Source: an uncultured Sphingomonadaceae bacterium
Lineage (GTDB): Bacteria; Pseudomonadota; Alphaproteobacteria; Sphingomonadales; Sphingomonadaceae
DNA: 64,000 bases
Direction: 5' to 3'
NCBI GenBank assembly: GCA_947488625.1
Contig: CANKZR010000006.1
Location: 19,828-83,827, forward strand
In this document: in pieces, positions 15,362-24,682 of the stretch
Layout: every line of letters begins with the position of its first letter
How positions within the stretch are numbered: position 1 is the stretch's first letter
The notes under the pieces: model-generated
The model's database searches: none
What the model was told of the DNA's origin: nothing
Seen by the model: only the letters and a program-made list of their open reading frames with translations
Position numbers and translations under genes: made by a program

Positions 15362-16066
15362 ATGCCCGATACCAGGCCGATTGCTGTCTTCGGTGCCGGC
15401 GGTAAAGCAGGCACCGAGCTTTTGAAGCATGCCTTTGGCCGTGACGTACCGATCCGCGCCTTTGAACACAATCTGCCCGAGCCGAGCGAGCGTATAGGCG
15501 AGTTCGAATATATCGACTGCGATGTTCTGTCGGATGATTTCGCACAGCAGCTCGATGGATGCCGCGCGGTGATTTCCACTCTCGGTGTCGGGTTTGGTCC
15601 AAGCAATGCCATCGATCCGCCACCGCTTTATACCGAAGGAACGCGGAATCTGCTCGAAGCGATGAAGCAAACCGACATAGACCGAATTGCCGTGATCTCC
15701 GCAGCGTTCGTGGAACACCAGTCGAGCGTTCCTGCCTGGTTTGAGCTGACGGCCAAGCCTGCACTGTTCAACATCCTGGAACAGATGCGTGCAATGGAGG
15801 CGATGCTGAGTGACGCTCCGGATGTCAGATGGACTGCTGCGCGGCCCGGCTGGTTGCTTGACGAACCCTATACCGGCGAAGCGGTGATTACCGACGAACG
15901 TCTGGCAGATGGTTGCTTTAGATGCCGTCATGCGGATCTTGCAGCAAGCCTTCTCGAGTTTGTACTCGAAGACACCTGGATCAACGCAAAGCCTGCCATC
16001 GGTCGGCCCGAAAACGAGAGCTTGGAGAGCCCTGCCGCCATCAAAGCCGAGCTGGGGATCGATTAA
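15362..16066 (+). CDS. NAD(P)-binding Rossmann-fold oxidoreductase (atypical SDR)
   Basis: A 234-aa protein. The ATG at 15362 is chosen because AAGGAG lies just upstream. The N-terminus has the nucleotide-binding glycine motif FGAGGKAG (about 8-15), then strands ending in CRAVISTLG and RIAVISAAF. It is of the NAD(P)H-binding/NmrA-like type that uses a short atypical SDR fold; no catalytic Tyr-Lys pair is obvious. Substrate unknown. It lies between the copper operon and the sulfur genes and could be a redox sensor or reductase. Confidence 0.8.
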   Translation: MPDTRPIAVFGAGGKAGTELLKHAFGRDVPIRAFEHNLPEPSERIGEFEYIDCDVLSDDFAQQLDGCRAVISTLGVGFGPSNAIDPPPLYTEGTRNLLEAMKQTDIDRIAVISAAFVEHQSSVPAWFELTAKPALFNILEQMRAMEAMLSDAPDVRWTAARPGWLLDEPYTGEAVITDERLADGCFRCRHADLAASLLEFVLEDTWINAKPAIGRPENESLESPAAIKAELGID

Positions 16067-16078
16067 GCCTGGTACCAA

Positions 16079-16095
16079 CGATTGAGGCTCAATCG
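16079..16095. promoter_or_regulatory. perfect 17-bp palindrome upstream of the MBL-rhodanese gene
   Basis: CGATTGAG-G-CTCAATCG lies 42 bases before the start at 16138. A one-base centre cannot form a hairpin loop easily, so an operator is more likely than a terminator. No regulator can be named. Confidence 0.4.
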
Positions 16096-16137
16096 GCCTG
16101 AACATCACAAATTTCGAGTAGGACACAAGGAAGCCGT

Positions 16138-17490
16138 ATGTATTTCGAGACGATCAAGACCCCGGGTCTTTCGCAACTTTCCTACATTATCGGTGCCGGC
16201 GGGCAGGCTGCGGTCATAGATCCGCGCCGAGACTGCGAAGTCTATGTCGACAAGGCCCGCGCCGAAGGACTGGAGATCACCCATATCTTCGAGACCCATC
16301 GCAATGAGGACCTCATCAGCGGATCGCCGATCCTTTCCGAAATGACCGGCGCGAGGGTCTATCACGGGCCCAATCCAGCAGGCGAAGTCGTGTTTGCCGA
16401 GACTGCGCGCGAAGGCGATTGCTTTGAACTGGGACAACTGAGAATCGAAGTGCTCGAAACGCCCGGTCACACTGACGACCATCTCGCCTTTGTTATCCAT
16501 GACAGCGAATATTCCGAAGGACCGGTTGGCGTCTTCACCGGCGATGCGCTGTTTGTCGGCGATGTCGGGCGAACCGATTTCTATCCCGAACGCAAGGAGG
16601 AAGTTGCCGGGCTGCTGTACGATTCCCTGCAAAAGATTTGCCGTCTCGGAGACCAGGCAATCATTTACCCGGCGCATGGCGCGGGTTCGGTCTGCGGATC
16701 GGGTATGGCGGACCGGGAATTCTCCACGGTCGGCCACGAGCGCCGCAACAATCCGCGCCTGCGCATCTTTGATCGCGACGAGTTCATTCAGGCGAAAATT
16801 GCAGAGCACCATTACCAGCCGCCGTATTTCCGGTTGATGGAGCGGCTTAATCTGGAAGGCGCAGATGCTGCGCCGCGCATCATGCGCCCCCGCCGGATGG
16901 GGCTCCAGCAAATTACCAAGAGCGGCGCTGACCACCTGATCGACGTTCGTGAACCGCTTGGCTATGCCGGCGGCCACCTGCCGGGCGCGATGTGCCTTCC
17001 GGTGGGAATGATCCCGGCTTTCGCCGGGTGGTTCATCACCGAGGGCGAGACGATAGCGCTGGTCGCCTCCGAAGAAGACCAGCTTGCCGAGGCGATGGCG
17101 CATCTGGTGCGCATCGGTTTTGACAACATCATTGGTGGTTACGTGGGCGTCGTTCCTGCAGCTGCACAGGGCGCGGCGATGCGCAGCGTTCCCATGATCA
17201 ACACCGATGAAGTCGCGCAAAGACTCGACCAGAACGGCGGCCAATGGACCTTGCTCGATGTGCGTGATCTCGAGGAGCGCCAGCAAACCAGTATCGATGG
17301 CTCAGAACATATCTACGTCGGCGAGCTGAATACCCGCTGGAAAGAGCTAAAGCAGGATCATCACTACACGCTGATGTGCGCCAGCGGGATGCGCGCGAGC
17401 GTTGCTGCGGGCTGGCTGGCCAGCAAGGGTTTCGAGCACCTCGACATCTATCTTGGTTCCATGGGGGCGTGGAAGAACGCGTCCGGCTGA
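16138..17490 (+). CDS. metallo-beta-lactamase-fold protein fused to two rhodanese domains
   Basis: A 450-aa protein. Residues 1-240 are a metallo-beta-lactamase fold with TPGHTDDH, GDALFVGDVGRTD and YPAHG, related to ETHE1-type persulfide dioxygenases. The usual THxHxDH metal motif reads THRNEDLISG, so key ligands are replaced. Residues about 260-350 and 360-450 are rhodanese domains; only the second has an active-site Cys (CASGMRAS). Role: likely sulfane-sulfur handling, possibly sulfurtransfer, since dioxygenase activity is doubtful without the ligands. Monocistronic, with a palindrome upstream. Confidence 0.85.
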   Translation: MYFETIKTPGLSQLSYIIGAGGQAAVIDPRRDCEVYVDKARAEGLEITHIFETHRNEDLISGSPILSEMTGARVYHGPNPAGEVVFAETAREGDCFELGQLRIEVLETPGHTDDHLAFVIHDSEYSEGPVGVFTGDALFVGDVGRTDFYPERKEEVAGLLYDSLQKICRLGDQAIIYPAHGAGSVCGSGMADREFSTVGHERRNNPRLRIFDRDEFIQAKIAEHHYQPPYFRLMERLNLEGADAAPRIMRPRRMGLQQITKSGADHLIDVREPLGYAGGHLPGAMCLPVGMIPAFAGWFITEGETIALVASEEDQLAEAMAHLVRIGFDNIIGGYVGVVPAAAQGAAMRSVPMINTDEVAQRLDQNGGQWTLLDVRDLEERQQTSIDGSEHIYVGELNTRWKELKQDHHYTLMCASGMRASVAAGWLASKGFEHLDIYLGSMGAWKNASG

Positions 17491-17529
17491 AGCGCGTAGC
17501 TTGAAGCGCGAAACTCTTGCAAAGCACGT

Positions 17530-17551
17530 CAAAATCTTTTGCGAGATTTTG
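17530..17551. terminator. hairpin between convergent genes
   Basis: A perfect 8-bp stem, CAAAATCT and AGATTTTG, with a 6-base loop lies between the rhodanese-fusion stop (17490) and the convergent DoxX stop (17583). There is no clear T-run on either side, so termination is only possible. Confidence 0.35.
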
Positions 17552-17582
17552 CTCGTATGTGGCGGGTCAGCGTGCTCGTCGC

Positions 17583-18029
17583 TCAACTAGCGGCGCGACC
17601 GAGCGCCGTATCCATTGAATGACTTCCTGGTCCGCGAACGAAGACAAATGCCAGCGCCCCCAGGATAGCGATATTCTTGAGTAGAGGGCCTGTGTGGCCA
17701 GGGGCGATATGGATCGCGAAAGTTATCGGAACGAGAGTGAGAAATAGCGCGGTGCATGAGAGCCGAGTCATCCACCCCAAGGCCAGCGATGTGCCTGCAC
17801 CGATGAACACCAAGCCAGACAGCCACAAAAGGATGGACGCATCACCAATTAAAACAACATGATCTTTCCATGGCGACAATGCCATCCGGTCAAGCATATA
17901 TTCATGCGCAAGAAAATGCCCCACTCCGCCGATGACGAATATGAGGCTCAAAGAGAGGCGGAAGACCGGATCGATCAATCGCACTTTTGTGGCCCATGTC
18001 GCTAGGTTGTTTTCGACATTCCGGATCAT
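17583..18029 (-). CDS. DoxX-family membrane protein
   Basis: A 148-aa protein starting at 18029, where GGAGGG lies six bases upstream; the frame is open further but without a better start. Four hydrophobic segments with FRLSLSLIFVIGGVGHF and the later LGWMTRLSC pattern fit the DoxX family (quinone-linked or sulfur-related membrane proteins). It follows the persulfide dioxygenase-like gene in the same direction by 41 bases, which supports a sulfur role. Confidence 0.8.
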   Translation of the reverse strand: MIRNVENNLATWATKVRLIDPVFRLSLSLIFVIGGVGHFLAHEYMLDRMALSPWKDHVVLIGDASILLWLSGLVFIGAGTSLALGWMTRLSCTALFLTLVPITFAIHIAPGHTGPLLKNIAILGALAFVFVRGPGSHSMDTALGRAAS

Positions 18030-18070
18030 AATGTACCCTCCACCCTCAGGTTGATGCATCGACGGCAAAC

Positions 18071-18979
18071 TTACTGGGTGCGTGGACCTGTTTCTTCGGG
18101 CGGTGTTTGCGGTTCACCCAAAACGTTGACCGGCAGTTTCAGATAGATCGTGCCGTTTTCTTCTGCGCCAGGCATGTTCCCACCACGAATGTTGATCTGG
18201 ATTGATGGCAGGATGAGACGTGGCATACCCAGCTGTTCGTCGCGCTCCTCTCGCATGGCCACAAATGCATCCTCGCCGATCCCGGCGTGGACATGGATGT
18301 TGCTGTGCTTTTGGTCTTGTACCGTAGTTTCCCACCGATGCTCCGAGCGGCCTTCCGGTAGGTAGTCGTGACACATAAACAGCCGCGTCTCGCCTGGTAG
18401 CTCGAAGATCCGGCGAATAGAGCGATAGAGCGTACGTGCATCGCCGCCGGGAAAGTCGGCGCGCGCCGTGCCGTAATCGGGCATGAACAGCGTATCGCCG
18501 ACAAAGGCGGCATCGCCGATAACATAAGTCATGCACGCGGGCGTATGTCCCGGCGTATGGAGTGCCCGAGCCGATATGGTGCCCAGGTCGAAGCTGTCAT
18601 TATCGGCAAACAAATGGTCGAACTGGCGCCCATCGCGCGGCAGGTCCACCCCGGCATTGAAGATCGGACCGAAGGTATTCTGCGTGACGGTGATCTGGCT
18701 GCCGATAGCGAGTCTGCCGCCTAGCGCGCTGCGAATGTAAGGTGCGGCGGACAGGTGATCGGCATGGACATGGGTTTCCAGTATCCACTCACATTTGAAA
18801 CCCTTCTCCCGGACGAAATCGATCACCTTATCGGCGGACTTTGTCGCGGTTCGTGCCGCTGCGGCATCGAAATCGAGCACCGGATCGATCACCGCGCACA
18901 CCTTGGCCGCGGGATCGGACACGACATAGGTCACCGTATTGGTATTTGTGTCGAAAAATGCCTCTACGTCAGGTTTCAT
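18071..18979 (-). CDS. Blh/ETHE1-like persulfide dioxygenase (MBL fold)
   Basis: A 302-aa metallo-beta-lactamase protein starting at the ATG at 18979 (AAGAG upstream). The metal-binding motif is intact: ETHVHADHLSA, followed by TPGHTPACM, VGDTLFMPDYGTARADFPGGDA and MCHDY, the full set of a Blh-type persulfide dioxygenase that oxidises glutathione persulfide to sulfite. It lies 43 bases downstream of the DUF442 gene and is divergent from a BigR-like regulator and a sulfite-exporter-like gene, the usual partners in sulfide detoxification. Confidence 0.9.
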   Translation of the reverse strand: MKPDVEAFFDTNTNTVTYVVSDPAAKVCAVIDPVLDFDAAAARTATKSADKVIDFVREKGFKCEWILETHVHADHLSAAPYIRSALGGRLAIGSQITVTQNTFGPIFNAGVDLPRDGRQFDHLFADNDSFDLGTISARALHTPGHTPACMTYVIGDAAFVGDTLFMPDYGTARADFPGGDARTLYRSIRRIFELPGETRLFMCHDYLPEGRSEHRWETTVQDQKHSNIHVHAGIGEDAFVAMREERDEQLGMPRLILPSIQINIRGGNMPGAEENGTIYLKLPVNVLGEPQTPPEETGPRTQ

Positions 18980-19022
18980 CGAAAGCTCTTTTTGTATGCA
19001 GGTTGAAGGCGGGTCGGAGTGA

Positions 19023-19475
19023 TCAGTCCTGCGCTCGGTCGACGTAATTACGGACAAAATCTTCCAGCGCCGGTTCATCGCAAACGAAGCCCATATCCGC
19101 CGCTTGCTGCAGCGTCGCGTCGCCGCCCATTCCCTGTTGCGCCGCCAGATGCATCATTGTGAAGGCCCCTGCGCGCTTGCCCGAAGCGCAATGGACCAGC
19201 ACCGGCTTCGGGAGCGCTTCGACGCTGGCCCTGAATTCATCGACGAGTTCATCCGACATGGCGCCGCCCGCCACCGGCAGGTGACGATATTCGAGGCCAA
19301 GCGATGCCACAACTTCACCTTCCCGGTCCGGGGCGATTGGCTGATCCGCCTCATCCTGGCAGCGCAGGTTGACGACGGCTTTGTAACCATCCTCCGCCAA
19401 GGCGCGCAGGTCGCTCTCGGAAGGCGGAGCAGCCGAGACGGCGAAACTGTCGTTGAGGGTCTTGATGTGGGTCAT
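19023..19475 (-). CDS. DUF442 (TIGR01244-type) phosphatase/sulfurtransferase-like protein
   Basis: A 150-aa protein with the cysteine-phosphatase-like loop HCASGKRAG (C-x5-R, about residues 97-105), the hallmark of DUF442 proteins fused or adjacent to Blh in BigR operons. The active Cys may carry sulfane sulfur. First gene of the leftward DUF442-Blh-DoxX operon, divergent from the ArsR-family regulator, with the operator between them. Confidence 0.88.
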   Translation of the reverse strand: MTHIKTLNDSFAVSAAPPSESDLRALAEDGYKAVVNLRCQDEADQPIAPDREGEVVASLGLEYRHLPVAGGAMSDELVDEFRASVEALPKPVLVHCASGKRAGAFTMMHLAAQQGMGGDATLQQAADMGFVCDEPALEDFVRNYVDRAQD

Positions 19476-19544
19476 AAGGAATATCCTGGATCTGGTTCAA
19501 AGCTCCCGGCCCGCAATAGCGCGGCGGCAGATTACGATTGACTT

Positions 19545-19566
19545 TATATGCACACCTTCGCATATA
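19545..19566. promoter_or_regulatory. palindromic operator for the BigR/SqrR-like regulator
   Basis: A perfect inverted repeat TATATGC-N8-GCATATA in the divergent region between the DUF442 gene and the regulator. Known SqrR/BigR sites use an A/T-rich half-site with an 8-bp gap (ATTC-N8-GAAT), so the spacing fits. Position is right for repression of both directions. Confidence 0.65.
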
Positions 19567-19573
19567 TGCAAGT

Positions 19574-19906
19574 ATGCAAGCCGAAGATATTCGCAAACAA
19601 GCCGAAAAGGCGGTGACCCTGTTCAAGGCATTGGGCAGCCACAACCGCCTGATGATCGCCTGCCAGCTTGTGGAGGGCGAGCGCAGCGTGGGCGAGCTGG
19701 CCAATTTGCTGGAGATCGGTGAAACCGTCGTCTCGCAGCATCTTTCGCTGATGCGCAAGGACGGTTTGGTCGCAGCGCGGCGAGACGGTCGCTCAATCCA
19801 CTATTCCCTGTCCGGCGATGCGACACGGCGTGTGCTGGAAACGCTTTACGCCATCTATTGCAGTCCGGACGGCGAAGCCGGCAGCGGACCCGGCGAGACA
19901 AGTTAA
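19574..19906 (+). CDS. ArsR-family persulfide-responsive repressor, BigR/SqrR-like
   Basis: About 110 aa from the ATG at 19574. Winged-helix ArsR fold with the recognition segment SVGELANLLEIGETVVSQHL (about 38-57). It has exactly two Cys, C30 (LMIACQL) and C96 (YAIYCSP). Their 66-residue separation equals that of the redox pair in BigR (C42/C108) and SqrR (C41/C107), which form an intramolecular disulfide or polysulfide link when sulfide rises. No binding site is obvious and the transcript may be nearly leaderless. Probably represses the flanking operons. Confidence 0.88.
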   Translation: MQAEDIRKQAEKAVTLFKALGSHNRLMIACQLVEGERSVGELANLLEIGETVVSQHLSLMRKDGLVAARRDGRSIHYSLSGDATRRVLETLYAIYCSPDGEAGSGPGETS

Positions 19907-19925
19907 TGACGGCTGCGCCCGCCTG

Positions 19926-20726
19926 ATGGATATCGGTCTTGTTCAGGCGTCATTGTCGCTAGCCTCAGGGCTCCTCGTGGGGTTCTCGCTGGGCTTAATC
20001 GGCGGCGGGGGATCGATCCTCGCCGTGCCGCTATTGATCTATGTTGTCGGCGTTCGCGACACACATGTCGCAATCGCCACATCCGCTGCCGCCGTGGCCG
20101 CGAGCGCCTTGGCCAACCTGCTGTTACATGCCCGTGGCGGCAGTGTGAAATGGCGTTGCGCAAGTCTTTTCGCGGCATTCGGTATTATCGGTGCAGCGGC
20201 GGGATCGACTATGGGGAAGATGACACAGGGCGATCTCCTGCTGGGCCTGTTCGGCTTGGTGATGATCATTGTCGGCCTGTCGATGATACGCGAAAAATCG
20301 GGTGGGTCCGACCCGGATGTCCGCCTTACCGCAGCGACCGCATTGCGGTTGACCCCGCGGCTGGCGGCCGGTGGGTTTGTTGTCGGCGCACTGTCCGGCT
20401 TTTTCGGTATCGGCGGCGGGTTCCTGGTGGTGCCGGGCCTGGTTGCCGCGACGGCCATGCCGATCCTCAATGCGATCGACTCTTCGCTAGTCTCCGTAAC
20501 CGCTTTCGGCGCCACCACGGCCGCCAATTACGCATTGGACGGGCTGATCAATTGGCCGATCGCCGGGTTCTTCATTGGCGGAGGCGCGATGGGGGGCTGG
20601 CTGGGAACCCGGGCCTCGCACAGCCTCGCGGCGCGCAAGCGGACGCTAACATACATTTTCTCTGCAGTCGTGATCCTTGTCGGTGTGTTCGTCACCGGCG
20701 AATGGGTAACGACGGCTTTGTTGTGA
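19926..20726 (+). CDS. TauE/SafE-family sulfite/anion exporter
   Basis: A 266-aa membrane protein with about eight hydrophobic segments. Two internal repeats carry the family glycine pattern: GLIGGGGSILAVPLLIY near the start and GFFGIGGGFLVVPGLV in the middle. TauE/SafE proteins export sulfite or sulfonates. It lies 19 bases after the BigR-like gene, so the pair forms an operon, and would remove sulfite made by the Blh-type dioxygenase. Convergent with the Cu-ATPase gene. Confidence 0.9.
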   Translation: MDIGLVQASLSLASGLLVGFSLGLIGGGGSILAVPLLIYVVGVRDTHVAIATSAAAVAASALANLLLHARGGSVKWRCASLFAAFGIIGAAAGSTMGKMTQGDLLLGLFGLVMIIVGLSMIREKSGGSDPDVRLTAATALRLTPRLAAGGFVVGALSGFFGIGGGFLVVPGLVAATAMPILNAIDSSLVSVTAFGATTAANYALDGLINWPIAGFFIGGGAMGGWLGTRASHSLAARKRTLTYIFSAVVILVGVFVTGEWVTTALL

Positions 20727-20742
20727 TCGCCGCCATTCGGCG

Positions 20743-23073
20743 TCATGTGTCCAGGCGCAGGCTCCGCAGCCGCAGCGCATTCGCGATCACCGATACAGAA
20801 GAGAGGCTCATGGCCGCCGCCGCGATCATGGGACTCAGCAGCAATCCGAAGAACGGAAACAGCACGCCTGCGGCGACCGGAATGCCAAGCGTGTTATAAC
20901 CAAACGCGAAGAACAGGTTCTGCCGGATGTTGCGCATCGTTGAGCGCGACAGCACGATGGCCTGGACTACCCCTGTCAAATCACCGCGCACCAGAGTCAC
21001 GCCTGCGCTCTCAATCGCCACATCGGTGCCGGTACCCATGGCGATTCCGACATCTGCAGCGGCCAGCGCGGGGGCATCGTTGATGCCGTCTCCGGCCATA
21101 CCGACGCGGCGGCCTTGTGCCTTCAGCTCCTCAATCTTGCTGTGCTTGTCTTCCGGAGAGACATTGGCATGCACCTCGTCGATCCCCATTTCGCGCGCCA
21201 CCGCTTCGGCTGTGCCACGGCTATCGCCGGTGAGCATCACCACCCGGATGTCGCGCGAATGGAGCGCCGCAATCGCCGCAGCGCTGGTCGGCTTGATCGG
21301 ATCGGCTACCGCAATGAGGCCTGCCGGACGGCCATCGAACGCGACGAACATAACTGTCTGGCCCTGCTTGCGACCGCCCTCCGCCGAGCCAAGCCAGACG
21401 TCATCGTCGATGCCGACACGTCGCATCATCTTCTCATTGCCGATAGCAACGCGGCGGTCCTGCACGCTGGCCTCGACACCTTCGCCGGTGGTCGAGGCGA
21501 GGTCTGTGGCCTCGGCCGGCGATACGCCGCGCGCTTTTGCGCCTTCGACGATCGCATGGGCCAGCGGATGCTCGCTTCCCATCTCGACACCCGCGACCGC
21601 GGCCAGGAATTCGGTTTCGTCAATTCCGTTTGCAGGTGTCACTGCCACCAGGTCGGGTTTGCCCATCGTCAGCGTGCCTGTCTTGTCGACCACCAGCGTA
21701 TCGATCTTCTCCAATGTTTCGAGCGCCTCGGCGTTACGGATCAGAATGCCATGCTGCGCGCCCTTACCGGTACCGGTCATGATCGACATCGGCGTGGCAA
21801 GCCCAAGCGCGCACGGACAGGCGATGATCAAGACCGCGATGGCATTGACCAGCGCATAGGCCAGCGCGGGCGCGGGGCCCCAGATAGCCCAGACTATGAA
21901 CGTGACGATGGCGATCACCACCACGGCGGGCACGAACCAGCCCGCCACCTGATCCGCCAAGCGCTGGATCGGTGCGCGGCTGCGCTGCGCTTCGGCTACC
22001 ATCTGGACGATCTTGGACAGCATCGTGTCCTTGCCTACACCGGTGGCGCGCATGACAAAGCCGCCGGTCTGATTGACTGTCCCGCCTATAACTGTGTCGC
22101 CGGTTTTCTTGGCGACGGGCAGCGGTTCACCACTGATCATGGATTCATCGATTGCGCTCGAACCCTCCTCAATCTCGCCATCGACGGGCACTTTGTCGCC
22201 GGGACGGACGCGCAGACGATCACCGGTGGCCAGCTGATCGAGCGGCACCTCGCGCTCGTCGCCGGACCCGAAGATTTTGACCGCGCTTGGCGGAGCCAGT
22301 TCGAGCAGCGCGCGCAATGCGCTGGAGGTCGAGCCCCTTGCCTTGAGCTCGAGGACCTGCCCCAGCAAGACCAACGTCGTGATGACAGCCGCGGCCTCAA
22401 AGTAGACCCCGACCCGCCCCGAATGGTCATGAAACGCGGGCGGGAAAATATGCGGTGCAATCGTTGCCACCACGCTGAAAATGTAGGCGATCGCCACGCC
22501 GAACCCGATCAGCGTGAACATGTTGAGATTGCGCGTCTTCAGCGACTCGACGGCGCGGGTGAAAAACGGCCAGGCTCCCCACAGAACGACGGGGGTAGCG
22601 AGAGCGAACTGCGCCCATTGCGCATAGGCAGATTCGATAAGCTGGTCGAAACTGATCCAGGGAACCATGTCGCCCATTGCATAGACGAACAATGGCAGCG
22701 TCAGGAGCGCGCTCCACCAAAAGCGGCGACGCATATCGATCAGTTCAGGGTCTGGTCCATCGTCGAGCGAGACCATCTCCGGTTCGAGCGCCATTCCGCA
22801 AATCGGGCACGAACCGGGGCCGGGCTGCCGGATTTCAGGGTGCATTGGGCAAGTATAAATCGTCCCCTCAGGCACCTCTTCGACCGCATTGAGGTGCGCG
22901 CCCGACAGGTAGAGTTCGGGATCAGCAAGGAACTTGTCGTGGCAGCGCGAAGAACAGAAATAGTGCTCGGCGCCTTCATACGGCGCAATGTGCTTCGCGC
23001 CGTCGATCGCAACGCTCATGCCGCATACCGGGTCGATGGCAGTGCCCTCGATTACGCTTTCATCCTTGCTCAC
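20743..23073 (-). CDS. Cu(I)-type P1B ATPase with YHS and heavy-metal-binding domains
   Basis: A 776-aa copper exporter (CopA/ActP-type). Domain order: YHS domain (about 12-58, DPVCGMSV), Cys/Met-rich heavy-metal-binding domain (about 73-100, YTCPMHPEI and [10 protein letters not shown]), then eight transmembrane helices with CPC ([11 protein letters not shown]), phosphorylation site DKTGTLT, and the hinge [11 protein letters not shown]. The YHS and metal-binding domains replace classical CxxC HMA domains. The GTG start has AAGGAAA upstream. Last gene of the leftward cus-type operon, pumping cytosolic copper to the periplasm where the oxidase and Cus pump act. Confidence 0.95.
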   Translation of the reverse strand: MSKDESVIEGTAIDPVCGMSVAIDGAKHIAPYEGAEHYFCSSRCHDKFLADPELYLSGAHLNAVEEVPEGTIYTCPMHPEIRQPGPGSCPICGMALEPEMVSLDDGPDPELIDMRRRFWWSALLTLPLFVYAMGDMVPWISFDQLIESAYAQWAQFALATPVVLWGAWPFFTRAVESLKTRNLNMFTLIGFGVAIAYIFSVVATIAPHIFPPAFHDHSGRVGVYFEAAAVITTLVLLGQVLELKARGSTSSALRALLELAPPSAVKIFGSGDEREVPLDQLATGDRLRVRPGDKVPVDGEIEEGSSAIDESMISGEPLPVAKKTGDTVIGGTVNQTGGFVMRATGVGKDTMLSKIVQMVAEAQRSRAPIQRLADQVAGWFVPAVVVIAIVTFIVWAIWGPAPALAYALVNAIAVLIIACPCALGLATPMSIMTGTGKGAQHGILIRNAEALETLEKIDTLVVDKTGTLTMGKPDLVAVTPANGIDETEFLAAVAGVEMGSEHPLAHAIVEGAKARGVSPAEATDLASTTGEGVEASVQDRRVAIGNEKMMRRVGIDDDVWLGSAEGGRKQGQTVMFVAFDGRPAGLIAVADPIKPTSAAAIAALHSRDIRVVMLTGDSRGTAEAVAREMGIDEVHANVSPEDKHSKIEELKAQGRRVGMAGDGINDAPALAAADVGIAMGTGTDVAIESAGVTLVRGDLTGVVQAIVLSRSTMRNIRQNLFFAFGYNTLGIPVAAGVLFPFFGLLLSPMIAAAAMSLSSVSVIANALRLRSLRLDT

Positions 23074-23085
23074 AACATTTCCTTC

Positions 23086-24627
23086 CTAGCTGTTCACGAC
23101 GACGAATTGCCCCATCATACCTGCATCCTCGTGCTCGAGGATGTGGCAATGGTACATGTAGGGCAGGTCCGGGTCGGTGTTTTCCTCGAAGCGGACCAGT
23201 ACGCGCACCTGTTCGCGCGGGTTCACCACCACGGTGTCCTTGTATCCCGTTTCCAGCGGCGGCGGCGCGCGGCCATTGCGCTCGATCACGCGAAACTGCG
23301 TATTATGGATATGGAAGGGGTGCGCCATCATCGAAGCGTTGGCGATCTCCCATATTTCCCATTGTCCGACCGGCACGCGTTCGTTGATGACATCCATGTC
23401 CATCGCCGCGCCATTGATCGACATTCCCCCGCCCATCATACCCATATCGATCACAAACCGGCGGGTTCGCACGGCGAGCGATGGATCGGGCACACCAAGC
23501 GGAGCAAGTTCGGCCGGCAGCCTGACAGACCGAGCCGTATCTGCGGGCCTGATGTCGAGAATGCGAAATACCCCGTCGGAAGGATCACCGTCATTTCCAC
23601 GGCCCATCATCCCTCCGCCCATCATGCCGCGGCCCTGTCCGCCCATCATGCCCATCATGTTGTCCGGGCTGCTGGCGACAAGGCGCAGCGGGCGTCCTTC
23701 GGCGAGATCAAGGATGATCTGCGCCCGCTCCCCCGGCGCAAGCCTGAGCGACCGGACAGGATGGGGTCGATCAAGCAAGCCGCCGTCGCTCGCAATAAGC
23801 TGCATCGGTGGACCGCCCTCAAGCGAGAAATCATAGAACCGTGCGTTCGATCCGTTGAGAAGGCGCAGACGGAGCTGTCCGGTCGCTGCGTCAAAGACAG
23901 CGTCTTCGGTGCCGTTGACGTAAATCCGGTTGCCACGAACGCCCATCATGCGCGCTTGCATTCCGCTTGGGTAAATCAGTTGACCGGACCCATCGATTAT
24001 CCGGTCCTGGACGATCAGCGGAATGTCGTCGACGCCATATTCGCTCGGCAGACCGAGGCGCTCTTCTTGATCGTCACGGACATAGATCGGCGCAGCAAGT
24101 CCGGCATAAACCTGCGGCCCGGCTCTGCGGTGCAGATGCGAATGATACCAGTAGAGCGAGGCGCGCTGGCGCACTTCAAAAGACGGGCTCCACCTCTCGC
24201 CTGGGCGGATCAGTTGATGCGGCCCGCCATCGGCAGAGGCGGGGAGTTCGAACCCGTGCCAATGGACCGTGGCGCCTTCGGCAAGATTATTGTCGATGTG
24301 AAAACGGACCCGCTCGCCGCGGCGCATTTCGAGTGTCGGCCCGAGATAGGGTGCGTCAATGCCGATCGTGGGTGAGGCGACGCCGGCCACGAATTCCTTC
24401 TGGCCCGAGGTCAAGGAGAGGCGAAAAACACGCTCGCCCTGTTCGATCCGGCCCGCCTGGAGCGGAGGTATCGCGAGCGGATTGGAACCGCCAGTGCTGC
24501 CCTGCAAGAGCTTGTCGGATGCCTCGCACGCTGCAAGCGGCATGACCGCAAATCCCGCTGCGGCCAGGCCCGCGTGCTTCAGTAATCCACGACGCTCGAT
24601 GGGGAATATCTGGCCTTTGCGGTTCAT
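23086..24627 (-). CDS. CueO-like multicopper oxidase with Met-rich insert
   Basis: About 513 aa, start at 24627 (GAGGAG upstream). A Tat-like or lipoprotein-like leader (ERRGLLKHAGLAAAG, later LAAC) precedes three cupredoxin domains. Copper ligands: HWHGFELP, WYHSHLH, HPFHIHNTQ and the C-terminal YHCHILEHEDAGMMGQF. A Met/Gly-rich loop (MMGMMGG, GMMGGGMMG) around residues 335-365 resembles the substrate-gating region of CueO-type cuprous oxidases. Role: oxidise periplasmic Cu(I). It sits between cusF and the Cu-ATPase and is a clear paralogue of the oxidase at 48722. Confidence 0.92.
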   Translation of the reverse strand: MNRKGQIFPIERRGLLKHAGLAAAGFAVMPLAACEASDKLLQGSTGGSNPLAIPPLQAGRIEQGERVFRLSLTSGQKEFVAGVASPTIGIDAPYLGPTLEMRRGERVRFHIDNNLAEGATVHWHGFELPASADGGPHQLIRPGERWSPSFEVRQRASLYWYHSHLHRRAGPQVYAGLAAPIYVRDDQEERLGLPSEYGVDDIPLIVQDRIIDGSGQLIYPSGMQARMMGVRGNRIYVNGTEDAVFDAATGQLRLRLLNGSNARFYDFSLEGGPPMQLIASDGGLLDRPHPVRSLRLAPGERAQIILDLAEGRPLRLVASSPDNMMGMMGGQGRGMMGGGMMGRGNDGDPSDGVFRILDIRPADTARSVRLPAELAPLGVPDPSLAVRTRRFVIDMGMMGGGMSINGAAMDMDVINERVPVGQWEIWEIANASMMAHPFHIHNTQFRVIERNGRAPPPLETGYKDTVVVNPREQVRVLVRFEENTDPDLPYMYHCHILEHEDAGMMGQFVVVNS

Positions 24628-24682
24628 GATAGCGTTGCTCCTCGAGGGCGACACCGGATTTGTCCGATGCCGCCCCATCGTT

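Noticed and set aside
16105..17286. A 393-codon minus-strand frame opposite the MBL-rhodanese gene
   Set aside because: Shadow of a well-supported gene; no binding site at its start and no domain.
21115..24375. A 1086-codon open frame on the plus strand opposite the Cu-ATPase and multicopper oxidase
   Set aside because: Its composition is Arg/His/Gly-rich shadow sequence without domains, and both genes on the other strand have complete motif sets. High GC makes long antisense frames common.
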